DNA of 64,000 nucleotides from Euglena gracilis. Its lineage: Eukaryota; Euglenida; Euglenophyceae; Euglenales. Where the stretch lies: NCBI GenBank assembly GCA_039621445.1, contig CP154954.1, positions 49,827,847-49,891,846 of the forward strand, read 5' to 3'. The notes beneath the pieces were generated by a model, which did not search any database, was not told the origin of the DNA, and worked only from the letters and a program-made list of their open reading frames with translations. Positions 23,618-35,428 of this stretch are shown here, piece by piece; the first letter of the stretch is position 1; each line of letters starts with the position of its first letter. Position numbers and translations under genes: made by a program.

Positions 23618-26600
23618 TCAGCAGGCGACCAGGTTCAGGTCCCAGAAGATGTCCACCAAAGCACTGTCCAGCCCCAGCACCGAGTGCAGGAACTGCTGGG
23701 CCACGCTGACCGTCGGCGCCTCGCGCGACTGCTCCTCCGCCGTGTCCTCCCCGGCCGCAGCCACCTCACTGGGGGGCTGCCACCAGCACTGCTGTCCCGG
23801 GAGGGCAGAGGGGCGGACCCTGGTTGTCTTGCCCTTGCGGAGTGGTGTCTATATTACCCAAAAAATCACTCACCTGGTTGCCCCCCCACTTGTCCTTGAC
23901 ACACCACAGTACGATAAAAATGTGGTTGAAACGGAGAAGAGGCTAGGTAAAGCTCAGGTAACCAGCCTCCAGGGAGGCTCCCCTCCAGGGAGCCTCCAGG
24001 GAGGCTCAGGTAACCAGCATCCGGAGCCTCCCCGGAGGGAGGCTCAGGGAGGCTCCAGGGAGGTTCAGGTAACCAGTTTTGTACACACGCCGACAGTGGG
24101 ACAGGATGCAATGCCTGGTGCGTACTTCCCACATTTGTTTGTTCTGCTGCTCACTGATGGGATGACCCTTTCGCGTGGTAAGGCAACGGTGAACAGCGGC
24201 ATCCCCCCCTACCTATCGTGTATCTGCTCGTACCTGTACAGGTACACGCAGGTCCTGGGGGGGGGTAGTACCTGTTTAGACAGACGGGAGTCAGGGCGCA
24301 GAGGGCGCACACGAGGGAAATCGAGCGCAGCGCTGCCCGCCAGCCGCGGGGCTCCTCGGCCCGCTGGCCCAGCGTCCTCCGCATACACTCCGCGAACCGC
24401 TCGAACTCCGCCGCCAGGTCCGCCTCCGCCGCCGCGGGGCCCATGGGGGTCGGCGGCGCCGCGACGGCCGGGGCGGGGGCGACGGCCGGCCCTGCCTGGT
24501 CGGCCGCGGGGGACACCGTGGCGGGGCACGGCCCCGACCGCCGTGCCCAGACCACGGAGGCTGCTGCCATACTGCATGGTCACCCGCGGCACCCAACAGC
24601 AGAGGGGAGGAGGGGAGGAGAAGGGCCCTGGGCGGGGTGCAGCTTGTTGCACTTGGCGCCGAACTTGCACTGGCCGGACATGGCCCGACCATTGCTTCAC
24701 GGCCCCGGGGAGACCACACTTTCTCTTTAAAAATTAAATTAATGTTTCTGATCACCCTGATAACCTGGGAGGAGTCCCAGTTTTTCTTTGGCGACTTTGG
24801 CAGGGGTCATTTTCAGGGGAGCCTCCAAGAGGGAACAGAACCGAAAAATTCAAGTAGTCACCCCTCAAAATAAGCAATGGTATGGTCATGGCCCACACCT
24901 CGCACATCTCCCGCCCGGCCTGCGCCTCCACCGCCTCCGACAGCTGCTGGTACGCCGTGAGGTCCGGGTGGACGAAGCGGCACTGGGTCCACTGCGGCCG
25001 GCGGAGAAGACTCTGGAAGAAATCAATTGAAATTACGGCACCACTTGGGCAGGAAGCAGAGTGGAACACAACCCCGAAAAACGGAAGCACAAAAGACCAG
25101 AATTCAATTTATGGGTTTCAAGGTATGCAATTCTCTGAATATAGATATTGGAATTGTTCACCTCTTCCAGATTAAAATTGTTGTTAAACATCATTTGCCG
25201 TGCATTTTTGTACAATCATTCGCATTTCTGAACTTTTTTTTATATTTCTGAGCAAAATTTTTAAAAAAAAAACGCAGCACAAAAAAGGGCAGTCAAATCG
25301 TGCACAACGGCACGAATGTCTTTGTACTTCATTTTCGAACCCTCAAGGGAGTGACAATTATTTGTGAAGTGTGCACCCTTTGGGCACTGCGCATTTAAAT
25401 GGAGGTGTGCTACCCCCCCCCTGGTTGTCGTTGACGCAGCGTGTCGGTGACACACACACACACATACACACACACACACACGCACGCACGCACGCACACG
25501 CACGCACGCACGCACGCACACACACCGTGGACGGCACAATTGGCCTCCACAACTGTACCTTTGAACCACTCACATTGCACCAAATCACCAAATTCATAGG
25601 GGAAAACATTCAAATGAAGATCCGACACAATTTTGAAATGTCTTGGTTGAATTTCCTTAGAAACCGAGGCCAACGCAAAGAAAAAACTTATGTTCCAGAA
25701 AAGTGCTGTTGACACGCGGGGGTCAACAACATGCTGTGTCAAGCACAACGGGGGGGGGGTACAACAAACCATGTGGTTTTTTTTGACTTTCATTGCACAA
25801 AACAGCAAATGAATTCAATAAAAATTCAATAAATACAATAGAATTTTGAGGTACTTTGCGGAATTTTGTAAGATGCTGTGTGAGATTTGCAGAATTATGT
25901 AGAATCTTGCCTGATCCAAAAGAAAAATCATTTTATGAACAACGGGGCAAATTGCATGGGACAAAATCGACTTTATTTGACATTGTTGTCCACTGCAAGC
26001 CTTTTTTTTTTGGCTCATTGTCAGCAACTTTGGGCTGTTTCTGCGCATTTTTGTCCATTTTGGTCAAATGTCAATCATTTTCCACCATCATTGGGTAATT
26101 ATCGGCCATTTCGGCAATTTTGGGGGAATCGGGGGATTTTGGGGGAAAATTCATTCAATCGTTCATTCAACAGGTGGGCCCTTGGGGCCCACCTTGTTGC
26201 AGACATTTCAGGAACTCACCAGTTTGCACTTCGCCCTAATCATCCTTTGCCAGCACCTATCATCCTCATTTGACTGCAGCATGCCAGCCTTGTTGCCCAA
26301 CACCAGCCACCTGTTCTCCAAATACACGGACTTTTTCATCAGGAATAAAACAGGTGAGATGAATCTGCTAATGACAGATGGGAGGGTGGTGATAGAGATG
26401 AAAGGGCAAGGAAGAGATTTGGTGTCACCCTGTCGCCTCTTGTCCATGCTTTGATGCTTTCCTCCCCCTTTGTGGGAATTAATCTTTGATGGACAAGCCA
26501 AACACGGTACATGGGAGAAAATTTCATTCATAATTGCTGGTGGGTTTTTCGTGCCCATTTGCCCCCCCCACACCAACCACACATGCCGGGACGGCGGCCG

Positions 26601-26737
26601 CTGCCGGGCGCAGGGCGGTCCCGTGCACACTTGCCCTTCAGGAAGTCGAGGCAGACGTTCAGCCTCGCGTCCGCCTTGGCCTTGCGGCCCCGCTTGCGCG
26701 GGGGCAGCGCTGCCGGGGGGCCAGGGGCCGGGACCAT
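23618..26737 (-). CDS. CCCH zinc-finger protein, tandem copy 3 (finger 2 split by a transposon)
   Basis: Exons 26737-26612, 24982-24887 plus 24678-24627, about 24563-24328, and 23776-23618. Together they give about 222 residues in frame once the 208-bp insertion is removed. Exon 1 carries VCLDFLKGKCARDRP with a GC donor. Exon 2 matches its paralogs but breaks after CEVWAMT and resumes at GQCKFGAK, where an element at 24687-24886 sits between two CATGGCCC copies. Intron 2 is only about 63 bp. As in copy 2, the third exon fuses the Pro/Ala stretch to LAAEFERFAECMRRTL. The last exon ends DIFWDLNLVAC-stop; Trp replaces the usual Arg. Reading through the insertion changes frame and stops, so the gene needs this segment spliced out or is dead. 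Confidence 0.72.
24687..24886. mobile_element. Small element inside the zinc finger of copy 3, TSD CATGGCCC
   Basis: 200 bp. Plus-strand ends GACCATTGCTT and AAGCAATGGTATGGT (inverted core ACCATTGCTT). CATGGCCC is repeated exactly at 24679-24686 and 24887-24894. The other four gene copies have a single, uninterrupted CATGGCCC at this place. The longer end on the exon-upstream side (CCATACCATTGCT in minus sense) is shared with the last intron of copy 4. Confidence 0.88.
25005..26611. other. Intron 1 of copy 3
   Basis: Non-coding, AT-richer than the exons, with a microsatellite at 25451-25526. The stretch 25800-26170 has TTTTGGCCATTTT-like runs resembling the interior of the 39093-40195 family. 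No TIR pair was fixed. Confidence 0.4.
25451..25526. repeat. (AC)n/(ACGC)n microsatellite
   Basis: Mixed CA and CGCA units in intron 1 of copy 3. Confidence 0.9.
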
Positions 26738-27455
26738 TGGTCGGGCTGGAAGCCAAAGGCAGGGCGACGCCGGAGGAGGCTCCGGGGCGCTCGAGGAGGA
26801 TCTCTCGAGCCTCCTCGGCCGCGTTCGAGGCACGTCTGAGGCGGCTCGAGGGCATCCCTGAGCATACTTGGTGGGGGGAATGTGCAACAATGCACCTCAA
26901 AACGGGGCAAGAAGGCAAAGATGCAAACACATGCAAAATGCATGCAAGTTCCTTTCAGAGCTTTCTGCACGTTTCTACTGCAGAGGACTTGGAAAAATTT
27001 CATTGTCTGCTGGTGGAGTAATTTGCCTGTGCAAATGCCCGAGGAAAAAAAACCAGGAAGGCAAAATGTGCAAAAAAACAACGAAAATGCGACTTACAAT
27101 ACTCATTTTGCAAAAAAAATGAAAATTCTGAGATTTTGAACTATTCAAAAAATTTGAATTATTCACTGCAACTTCCCCCCTGTACCTATGCTGCAGAAAA
27201 AAAATTTCTTAAACCAATTTCCCATGTCTGCAACTCCTTTTGTTGCCCATGTCCTCTTGTGCCCAACTGTTCGGGGGGCGGGGAGGAGGGGCCAGACACC
27301 CTCAACCTCTACCTCGTACCCTTCTCATACCGAACTTGGAGGTGCAGCAATGGTGTAACACAGACCCTTTGCCAAAAAGTTGCAGAACAAGCTTCCGGAT
27401 GCACCACGGCACCACTGGGGATGTGAGGGAGGCAGAAATGGCACACCAGTGTGTA
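26738..27455. other. Upstream flank of copy 3
   Basis: The first about 140 bp upstream of the copy 3 ATG are GC-rich and partly open in frame with exon 1 (SPCLWLPARP), as for copies 2 and 5. Beyond that the sequence is anonymous and A/T-rich. No promoter element could be named. Confidence 0.35.
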
Positions 27456-27678
27456 AACCCCCCCCCAAATAACACACCCCCCCAAATAACACCCCCCCCA
27501 AATAACACACCCCCCCTCGGGGGCCGATATCGAGCGCCCAAATAACACACCCCCCCTGTTTTCCTTTGGTTTTCCATGTAAAAATAACACCCCCCCCAAA
27601 TAACACACCCCCCCCTGGGGCCCCAGTTCGGGTGCCCAAATAACACACCGGGGGGGTGTGTTATTTGGGGGGGGGGTT
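27456..27678. mobile_element. TA-flanked element (CCCCCCAAATAACAC family)
   Basis: Begins AACCCCCCCCCAAATAACAC and ends inversely GTGTTATTTGGGG...GGTT, with TA on both sides (27454-27455 and 27679-27680). CCCCCCAAATAACAC units are repeated four to five times inside. No ORF. Confidence 0.6.
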
Positions 27679-27775
27679 TACCTTCTCATCTGTTGCTGAT
27701 TGGGGTTTCTTTTTTTATATATACATATCAACCTCCTGAAACCGTTGGTGAACTCGTGTAGAAATCACTTGGAAA

Positions 27776-28560
27776 GAGGCCTTTGCTTAAGGACCCAGGG
27801 GGGGGGGTACTGGCTAGCCAATCGGCTAGACACTGGAAAAAATGGACTCGCTAGACCCCCCGGGGGGGGGGGTCTGGGGTCCCACCCATTGGAAATTTTT
27901 TTTCCTCCGGCGCTGTGCGCCAAGGTGGAAATGAGGTTTTTAATAGGGTTTTTTGGCTGATTTTGTTCCAAAAATTCCCCAAAATGGCCAAAAACGGGCT
28001 TTTTTGGCCATTTTTGGGGGTCCGCAAAAATTTTTTTCCACTAGCTAGCCCTGCTAGAAATCCCACTAGCCAAATTTGGACTAGCTGCAGTCCAGCCCCC
28101 CTCGGGGGGGGGGGGGGGTACTGCAATCCCTTACCCCCCCCCCCCCCTATGTCCAATGACCGGTAACCTCTGACCGGGGGGGGGGTGGTCGTTGGACATA
28201 GGGTAATGACCAAAAAGGTGTCCTCTGACCGGGGGGGTGGTCGTTGGACATGGGGTCAAAAGAAAGTTGGTGGGTACCCGGGTCCCTACCCACCCAAAAA
28301 TGCCCAAATTTTCCCTTCCGGCGCTTTGCGCCGAAAATTTTGGGCAATTTTGAGAAATTTTTGTGCAAAAAGTGTCAAAAATGGCATTTTGGCCAAATTT
28401 TTAGCCAATTTTTGGGCAAAATTTTTCGTCCCGGCGCTTCACGCCGGGGCCAAAAATTTGGCCAAACCTCCGAAAAGGTGTCCTCCGACCGGGGGGGGGG
28501 GGGGGTCATTCGACATAGGGGGGTCGTTGGACATAGGGGGGGGGGGTAAACAAAAGCCTG
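27776..28560. mobile_element. hAT-like CAGGCTTTTGC-family element, degenerate TSD, with nested insert
   Basis: Left end AGGCCTTTGCTTAAGG, right end TTAAACAAAAGCCTG. Flanking CTTGGAAA and GTTGGAAC share six of eight bases. Interior TACTGGCTAGCCAATCGG and CCACTAGCTAGCCCTGC segments identify the family. A TA-flanked element (28134-28546) is nested near its right end; without it, the end would read CCCTTAAACAAAAGCCTG, as in the sister copies. Confidence 0.75.
28134..28546. mobile_element. TA-flanked TATGTCC-family element nested in 27776-28560
   Basis: Starts with a long C-run and CTATGTCCAATGACC; ends GGTCGTTGGACATAGGGG. TA on both sides (28132-28133 and 28547-28548). Sister hAT-like elements keep the undisrupted site, which supports a 2-bp TA duplication. 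The interior has a CCGGCGCTTTGCGCCG hairpin and an AAATTTTTGGC-rich body. Confidence 0.75.
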
Positions 28561-30101
28561 GTTGGAACCCAGCGTTTTCCTTTTTGGCGTGAAATGCAAG
28601 GGTTCCGTGGTCTCCTTGTCCAAATACAGTCGGACAGTCCGACCATTTTTGGAAATCAAAATCATCTTTTGAATGCGACAAAACGAAACAACAGTTTCGG
28701 AGAACGCAGGACCTTAGACCGGGTGGGTGATGGTAAACGTAGGTGGGGTCTCCCAATCTCTGGCCGAAACAACAGTGTCTGGTAGGACTACACCTCGGGC
28801 ACTTTCATTGGAGGATATAAAAAAAAATCAAGCACTTTGAAACCGTTTCTGCGTACTGAATAGAAATGCTGCCATCGTTTTGGCAAGAACAAAATGGATC
28901 CAGTTGAGCTCCAGCATGGTTGTTCAATTTGACTCGCGTGCAACTGATTCCAAGGCGCAGCAATGCATTGTTTTGTTGAAGCAGAATCAATATTGATGGA
29001 GGACAACAAACAGCGGAGCAGAGGGCGTCGCTGCCGGGAGAATAGAACGATGGCCGAAGGAGGTGGCAGCCAATGGAGGCTGCGGCCATTCCACTGCCAG
29101 AGATCAGGCGCCTGCGGCGTGGGGACACAGCCAGAGGGAAATACTGCCATCTGTCTGTCTGTCGGCTTCAAGATTCTACTGTCAAATTCACCATCCAAAC
29201 GTACAATTATTATCAACTCGCTTGGGTGAGAGGTTCGGGCCAAAGACCAGTCAGTCATTCTGGAAAACCAATCAATCCACCCCCTCCCACCCCTCAGAGG
29301 GGGGGGGGCAGGGAAAAAAAGCACCAACAGCGACCATGTGTCAACTGACAAAATTTCAACCCACACACACACATATTATATATATAGATATAGATATAAA
29401 CAAAATCCCCTAGAAAAATGACATACCAAACACACCAGACAACTTGACGGCCAAGCCTCCCACAACACTCGTACAATTTGCTGGCTTGCAAACACATTCC
29501 AGGCAAAAAGGGAATGAATACAACTGTGAGCAAAACGACTTAAAAACTGGCTCCTGGCAACTTAAAAACTGTTGAGAGTATACTATTCCTTATGATTTTC
29601 ACATGAATGTTTTCCGCAACAACTTTCTTCAGCTCCGATTCACTTCGTTATTGTTTTCACTGAAACTTACCAAAACCTTTGATTCAAATGCTGATACACA
29701 GCTGACCACTCCTGTGTTTAAGCACTAAAATTTTTTTTCACACTGAATGCCGATCATTGGTGCAGGCTCCTGGAAAAAAAAGCATGGGTCGGTGTAAAGC
29801 TGCAAAAGCAGGGGAAAGGAGGTAATGGCCAAAATAGAGGTTGCCCAAACTGGGCCAGTAGTCTGACCCGGGGTCCATCTGACATGTGACATCTGACAGG
29901 CTGGGTGGGGGCCATACCATTGCAATGAAAATTTGCTAAAAAGCGTCAAAATCAAAAAAAAAATCCGGCACCTTCGGGGCCAGGACAGCCACTTTTTTCA
30001 TTTTCGGCCTACCCCACCCCAGCGGGGGGGCTCTTGGACAGAAAAACGGTCAATCACTCAGCCAGTCAGTCACCCCCTGGGGGGTGGGGTGGGACAGGTG
30101 T
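28561..30101. other. No gene recognised
   Basis: Unique sequence. A minus-strand frame at 29372-28788 (194 codons) is open and mid-complexity but matches no family I know, so I leave it uncalled. AT-rich TATATAGATATAGATATA at about 29380. The poly-G stretch near 30020 is probably element debris. Confidence 0.35.
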
Positions 30102-30103
30102 TA

Positions 30104-30493
30104 CCCCCCCCCCTTGTCTAAGCACCAGAAAAGATGGGTAAGAACCGGGGGGGGGGGGGGGTGCTTACTTTGCCAAAATATGGGTAAGAACCAGGGGGGT
30201 GGTGCTTAGACAAGGGGGAAAATTTTGACTGCAAAAAAAAAATCCGGCGCTTCGCGCCAAAAAGGGAAAATTGCCCTTATTTTGGAGGTCCACTGCCGAA
30301 CTTACACACATTTGGATGCAGAAATCAACAATACCAAATCAGGTCTCAGAAATTGCAGAAATTTGGAAGTTTTTGAGAAATTTCCGTTAAAATGCAAACA
30401 AAATAAAACTCCCCGTACGATGACTTTTAAAAAGATGGGTAAGAACCGGGGGGGTGCTTAGACAAGGGTGGTGCTTAGACAAGGGGGGGGGGG
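30104..30493. mobile_element. TA-flanked element (TTGTCTAAGC family), with internal reiteration
   Basis: Left CCCCCCCCCCTTGTCTAAGCACC, right GGTGCTTAGACAAGGGGG after several repeats of the same unit. TA at 30102-30103 and 30494-30495. Contains the CCGGCGCTTCGCGCC hairpin. The interior 30240-30430 is closely similar to 1590-1800 in the sister element. Confidence 0.7.
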
Positions 30494-30667
30494 TAAGCAA
30501 TGGTACAACTGAGAGCTTTGTTCATGCCTCCCCTCGCCGCTGTGGGACGTGGACCCGGGGCGTGGAGTGGGTGGTGGGTGGGAGGGTGGTGGGGCGACCC
30601 ACCCACCCAGCCACGGTGGTCCAGTACAAAGAAAATCCTTCAAAGCCAAAGGGGAAATTGTCACTTA

Positions 30668-31327
30668 CCCTCCCCCCCCTATGTCCGACGACCAGTAACC
30701 TCTGTCCTCTGACCGGGGGGGGGGGCGGTTGTTGGACATAGGGTAGTGACCAAAAAAGGTGTCCTCTGACCGGGGGGGGGGGGTCGTTAGACACAGGGTC
30801 GGGGAAAAAAAGTTTGCCGAAACCCCCCCCAAAAAACAGGTCAAAATTTTCCTTCCGGCGCTTTGCACCCCCATTTCCAGCCCTGTCAACAGATATTTAC
30901 ATAAATAGCACCCAAAACTGACATCCTTGGACGATTTTGTGGTGGAGGTCATGTCAAGAGAACATGCAAAGAAAAAAAAATGCAAACACAGGTTGGTGAC
31001 CAATGTAAAGAGGCTCTGTGATGGAAAACACCGGTCACAGAAACGAAACGGAATCACAGCGACGCAACCATAACGCAACTTCCTTCAACAACCGCAGGCA
31101 CTATATCCCCGGTGGAGCGCTCGTAATACACAAAACTCCCCGGAGGGAACATTTTAATGGACGATGGGCTGCGGGGTAGAGAAGGGCGGAAGAAAAGCCT
31201 TTCGGGGCTGGCAAACCTCCGGTTTTCACACACGTGCAAAAAAAAAACATCAAACCTCCGAAAAGGTGTCCTCTGACCGGGGGGGGGGGGTCGTTGGACA
31301 TAGGGGGGTCATTGGACATGGCGGGGG
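30668..31327. mobile_element. TA-flanked TATGTCC-family element, long form
   Basis: Left end CCCTCCCCCCCCTATGTCC, right end GGACATAGGGG and GGACATGGCGGGGG. TA at 30666-30667 and 31328-31329. At about 660 bp it is longer than relatives at 28134 and 59463 and carries a unique centre (30840-31250), perhaps captured or an independent insertion. Confidence 0.55.
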
Positions 31328-31695
31328 TAAGAATCGGTGCCACCGGAATTAAGGGAAGGGGTGGCTGACTGGGGATTTCTTAAGGACCCCGGAGGGGGGT
31401 CCAGCCTCTGGCTGGGAAAAAGGCTGCTGGCAGGAAACGAGCTGCTGGCTGCCCCCCCCCCCCCACCCCGTGGGGACAGGGAGGGGGGAGGGGGTGGTCC
31501 GGGGCTGGAGGGGTCAATGAAAAGCAAAATTGTATTCAAAAATTTTGCCTTCTCGACATTTCGATGGATGGAGCTTGATCAAGGCTGGATTGGGACTAAA
31601 AGAACAGCCAGCTGGGCAGCCCGGTTGCCCAAGCCTCTGGCCGGGCTGGACCCAACTCTATTTCACTCGACCCCCTGGGGGGGGGGGCTCCCAGC

Positions 31696-32224
31696 CAGGC
31701 TTTTGCTTAAAGACCCCTGGGGGGGTACTGGCTACCTACCCCCCCCCCCGGGAAACTGTCACCTGACAGGTTGGCCGGTACCGGGGACCCTGACAACTTC
31801 CTATACTGACAGGTTGGCCGGTACCGGGGACCCTGACAGTTTCCCGGGCGGGACCCTGACAGGTTCTCGGGCATGACAGTTTCCTGGGGGGGGGGGGTAG
31901 CCAATCGGCTAGACACTGGAAAAAGTGTACTAGCCAGACCCTCCCCCCCCCGGGGGGGGGGGGGGGGTCCGCGGGTCCCCCCAACTGGAAAAAAATTTTC
32001 CTCCGGCGCTGCGCGCCGTTTTTGGTTTTTTGGTTTTTGCCATTTTTGAGGGTCCCAAAAAAAATTTCCGGCGGCCACTGGAAAAAAATTTCCACTAGCT
32101 AGCCCTGCTAACAGACCCCCCCCCTGGGGGGGGTCTGCTAGAAATCCCACTAGCCAAATTTGGACCAGCCCCAGCCCCCCCCCCCCCCCCCCGGGGGGAC
32201 TGCAATTCCTTGAGCAAAAGCCTG
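31696..32224. mobile_element. hAT-like CAGGCTTTTGC-family element, 8-bp TSD CTCCCAGC
   Basis: 529 bp including a nested insert. Left CAGGCTTTTGCTTAAAG, right CCTTGAGCAAAAGCCTG. CTCCCAGC is repeated exactly (31688-31695 and 32225-32232). Shares the interior GGCTAGACACTGG and CCAAATTTGGAC segments with 16295, 27776 and 48360. Confidence 0.9.
31735..31897. mobile_element. TA-flanked GGGAAACTGTCACC-family element, innermost
   Basis: CCTACCCCCCC then GGGAAACTGTCACC at the left; TGACAGTTTCC then a G-run at the right. It splits TACTGGCTA/GCCAATCGG, which is intact at 27806 and nearly so at 16313, and TA is present on both sides. Internal units of CCTGACAGGTTGGCCGGTACC are repeated. Related copy at 54202-54321. 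Confidence 0.8.
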
Positions 32225-32359
32225 CTCCCAGCCCCCCCTCCCCCCCTGGGGAGGCTCCCAGCCCCGATTTGGGCTGCTGGCTGGATTTGAGCTGCTGGCT
32301 TGCTGGACCCCTCCCCCCCCCCCCGAGATGGGGTCCCCTCCGGCTTAAGAAATCCCCTG

Positions 32360-33217
32360 GTCACTGGCTGATCGGATCACACTGGAGGGGGGAGAAGGGG
32401 GAGGGGGGTTGAGGTCCCGTGCAGCTCCTCCCCCATCCGAATTTCCCTCGATTGCGAAAGAGAGGCTCCACTGCACATGTCACGATGTCAGGAGCACATT
32501 GCAGGTCAAGATAAGTCCCCCAAGCCCTCTCCACCGGGGGTCTTGAGCACAGATTCACTTAATGAACCATGGGCATGACTCGTGGGTAAACTGGGGGTAC
32601 TTTTCCTGGGGAAGAAAGAAACAATGCCTTCGTTATCGAAGCTTGAATTTGTCAAACCTCCACCAAAAAATGACACCCGGGTCTTATTCTTTGGTCTGTT
32701 GCTGGAAACCTCCAGGGTGTCTTCCTGGATTTTTTCTTGACCGACCCAGGCCCGAAAAAAAAAATCCTTTATCAGTTTCCCAAAACAATAAAAACTTTCC
32801 TTCGGCGCCTCACGCGATGTAAAAGTTGGTGTTGGTTGACATTTACCATGTATTTTTGGAGTTGAAATTGCGGTTTTCAATGATATCTCAAGGAAATTTT
32901 TTTACCCTGAGAAGGAGGAGTGTTATTTTTTGATTTTTGCTTGATCACCCCAGACCCCAGGGGGGAGGGTCATATTTTGGGGGGGTCTTGTTTTGGGGGG
33001 GGGGTCAGTTGTGTTTCTTTCTTTTTCATTCTCTGCAATTGTTCAGCCGTGTTTGGAGAATAAGACTGACTTGGAAACTTTCCACAGTCTGCGGCAAGGC
33101 ACATCTTCCACCAATGAAAAAATTCCTGCCTATCTGGTGGGTGCAGTTCTCTTCGGCTGGCCAGGACCAAACCCACCCAATTGTTCGCGTGAAAGGCCGG
33201 TGAAGGGAATCCATGGC
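32360..33217. other. No gene recognised
   Basis: Anonymous spacer downstream of copy 4. G-runs near 32960-33000 look like a fragment of a poly-G element. No TIR pair or motif found. Confidence 0.35.
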
Positions 33218-33307
33218 CTCAAGGCGGGCACAGGGGCCTTACTGTACGGCGCTGGCTGCCCCAGCCACCTCGCCCCGTTGCGGGCCGCGCCTCGGATCGC
33301 CCCGGCG
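33218..33307 (-). other. GC-rich conserved spacer block, member 2 (candidate exon)
   Basis: Shares GGGGCGATCCGAGGC and CCCGCCTTGAG with the members at 19241 and 44971. The minus frame reads AGAIRGAARNGARWLGQ. The plus strand is also open, so orientation is taken only from the neighbouring genes. Confidence 0.35.
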
Positions 33308-35421
33308 GGGAGGGGGCGCTGGGCGGGGGGAGGACGGCGGGGCGGGTGGCCCGGCCCCTGCCGTCGCGTTACAGCGGTTGGGTGGCGAGTCGTGCGGGTG
33401 TGTGGCTGCGGTGGCACAGCCCACTGGGCACTGGGGAGGAAGGAGGGCGTTGAGGGGGTTTCTTACTCACCCCCCTGTGTCCAACGAACCATTGGGTAAC
33501 AAAAGTGACACGCCGAAGAGCGAGTGTTCATGAGAAGCAGTTGTTCAGTAACAGCAAAACTTCAATTATGGTGGCAAAGAAATGTGGTCCGAACAGACAG
33601 GGGATATATGTTGGACGTGGGGGGGGGGTGCTCCAGCATGAAATGGTTTTAATGGCGTTCCAGGGCTGTGTTGAAGATCTCCCAACTTTTCTTCTAATTA
33701 CTCTCAAAATTTTTTGGAATTGTCCACGCATGTGACAGCAAAAATTTTGCCATAATTTTAAACCGGCCGAACTCAGGCTATGCACAGAGCGAGATAAAAA
33801 AAAACAAATTGGTGGAAAAGACGTTCCAATGGCTTCATTTTGCGTCTTGGATACTTCCTTGCATTGTTTGTCATATTTGAGGAAAATGAAAAAAAATTCT
33901 TTCTTTTCAAGAAATTCTTTCCCTCAAAATTGATCGAAATTTTGATCAATGACAAATGGATTTCTGTCAGAGCAATACAACAGGGCACACACATTTGGTT
34001 TGTGGAGGCCTTCTTATCATAAATTTTTTTCAAAATGCAGATTGTGCTCAACCTGAGAAATGTGTGGGCGACGCTACAATGGGGGTACCCATCCCGCAGT
34101 GTTGGCCCTACAGATATCCTCAGTGTGCATTCCTGTTCGGCCAAGATAAACCCAAGGCTATTTCTCTCCGGTTTGCGAAAGGAATTAAGCCACAACAAAT
34201 TTGTACAAAGAATGGACATTGGTGGGGTCTCTTTGGAAGTGGCCCATTCAAAAAAAAGAGTTCCATTGAAGAACTTTCACCCCACTTCGGTGGATTTATT
34301 ACCCTCTGGGGGACTGTCACCAGACAGCTTTGTCCAACAACGAGGATCATCACAACACCCCATAATGACAAACGGGACAATATGGCAGGCTTGACAGTTT
34401 CCTTGGCGGGGCCCTGAGAAATTTCGGGTATCCACTTCTGCCCTACCTAGGGGGAGGGGGGTTGGGACTGGTCACTTTGGCCACTTTGGGACTAAATGGC
34501 TCAAACTCAATGCATTTCGGCACAACTCCAAAAAAAAATTCCGTCGCCTTCGGCATCAGGGGGCCAACTTTCGGTCGTTCCTGGTTTTCTGGAACGGATG
34601 CATGACTGTGGATCAAATGCCACGTTCCCCCCTTTCGCATATTTATGCCCTGTAACACGTTCTTTCTGCCAGCCAGCATTCGTTTGCGCAATTGTGCAAA
34701 GAAAGGCTAAAAAACATATTTGGGAAGTTGACCACCTAAGACTTGGGACAGACAAGTTGACTGCAGTCCGCGAAGCCACCAAGCCAGGGGTCCAATGAGC
34801 TGGGGGGCATACATATGAGTTAAAGGACGTTGGAGGATGCTCGCAAACATCTTCAAACATGTTCCAGGAAGTTTTTTGAGCATGGGAAACCCCCACCCAC
34901 CACGGCGTGACGATTTGGCCTTCCACACTTCCTCAGGAACAATCGACCCCAGTATGTTCCAGCCCTTGCTGAAACCCTGCAGCCGGGGGGGGGGGGGCAA
35001 GTGGGTTGTGGGTTTCGTTCTGACCAACGTCTTGTCGGCCCAAAATGGTGTGCAGCTGCAGGTATATAGATGACTGGAAAATTTCGTCGTGAGAGCCGGG
35101 GGGGTGAATGTGTACAGACGTGTGTGTCTGTGAGTGTGTGGGCATGAATGCAATTGCTCTGTGACGTTGTGACGGTGTGAGACGGAGGTGCTTGGGGGCA
35201 GGAGGAGTATTGGATGGGGAATTTGTATTTTTTCGACAGTTTATGGAAAAATGGGGCTCCACCCCTTCTTGGGTATCTTTCCCCCCCTTGTCCAAGGCAC
35301 CACAACGTTCAAAGAAAATGCTGTTGGCACTGATAAACAGACTGGGTTGTGTCCCAGAAAAGTGTGGTTGACACAGGGGGGATTGTCACGGTGAGTCCTG
35401 GGGAGAGGTTGGGGGGGGGTA
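33308..35421. other. No gene recognised; old TGACAG-type element remnant
   Basis: Anonymous sequence. At 34310-34415 a degraded GGGACTGTCACCAGACAG...GACAGTTTCC pair resembles the element family at 31735 and 54202. Open frames of 100-150 codons on both strands (for example 34219-33773 minus) show no recognised motif. Confidence 0.35.
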
Positions 35422-35428
35422 CACATTG

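Larger units (their letters stand above)
31369..32359. mobile_element. hAT-like outer element holding two nested insertions
   Basis: Left CTGGGGATTTCTTAAG, right CTTAAGAAATCCCCTG. Flanking GTGGCTGA and GTCACTGG share five of eight bases, so the insertion is old. It contains the complete element 31696-32224, which contains 31735-31897. The outer body has AAAGGCTGCTGGCAGGAAAC-type segments also seen near 50010. Confidence 0.65.

Noticed and set aside
23559-24737. 392-codon plus-strand ORF
   Set aside because: It runs antisense over the exons of copy 3; GC-rich third positions on the minus strand keep the opposite frames open. The minus-strand reading is conserved between paralogs, the plus-strand reading is not.
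28788-29372. 194-codon minus-strand ORF as a gene
   Set aside because: No recognisable motif, no paralog in the window and no exon-like composition; left uncalled.
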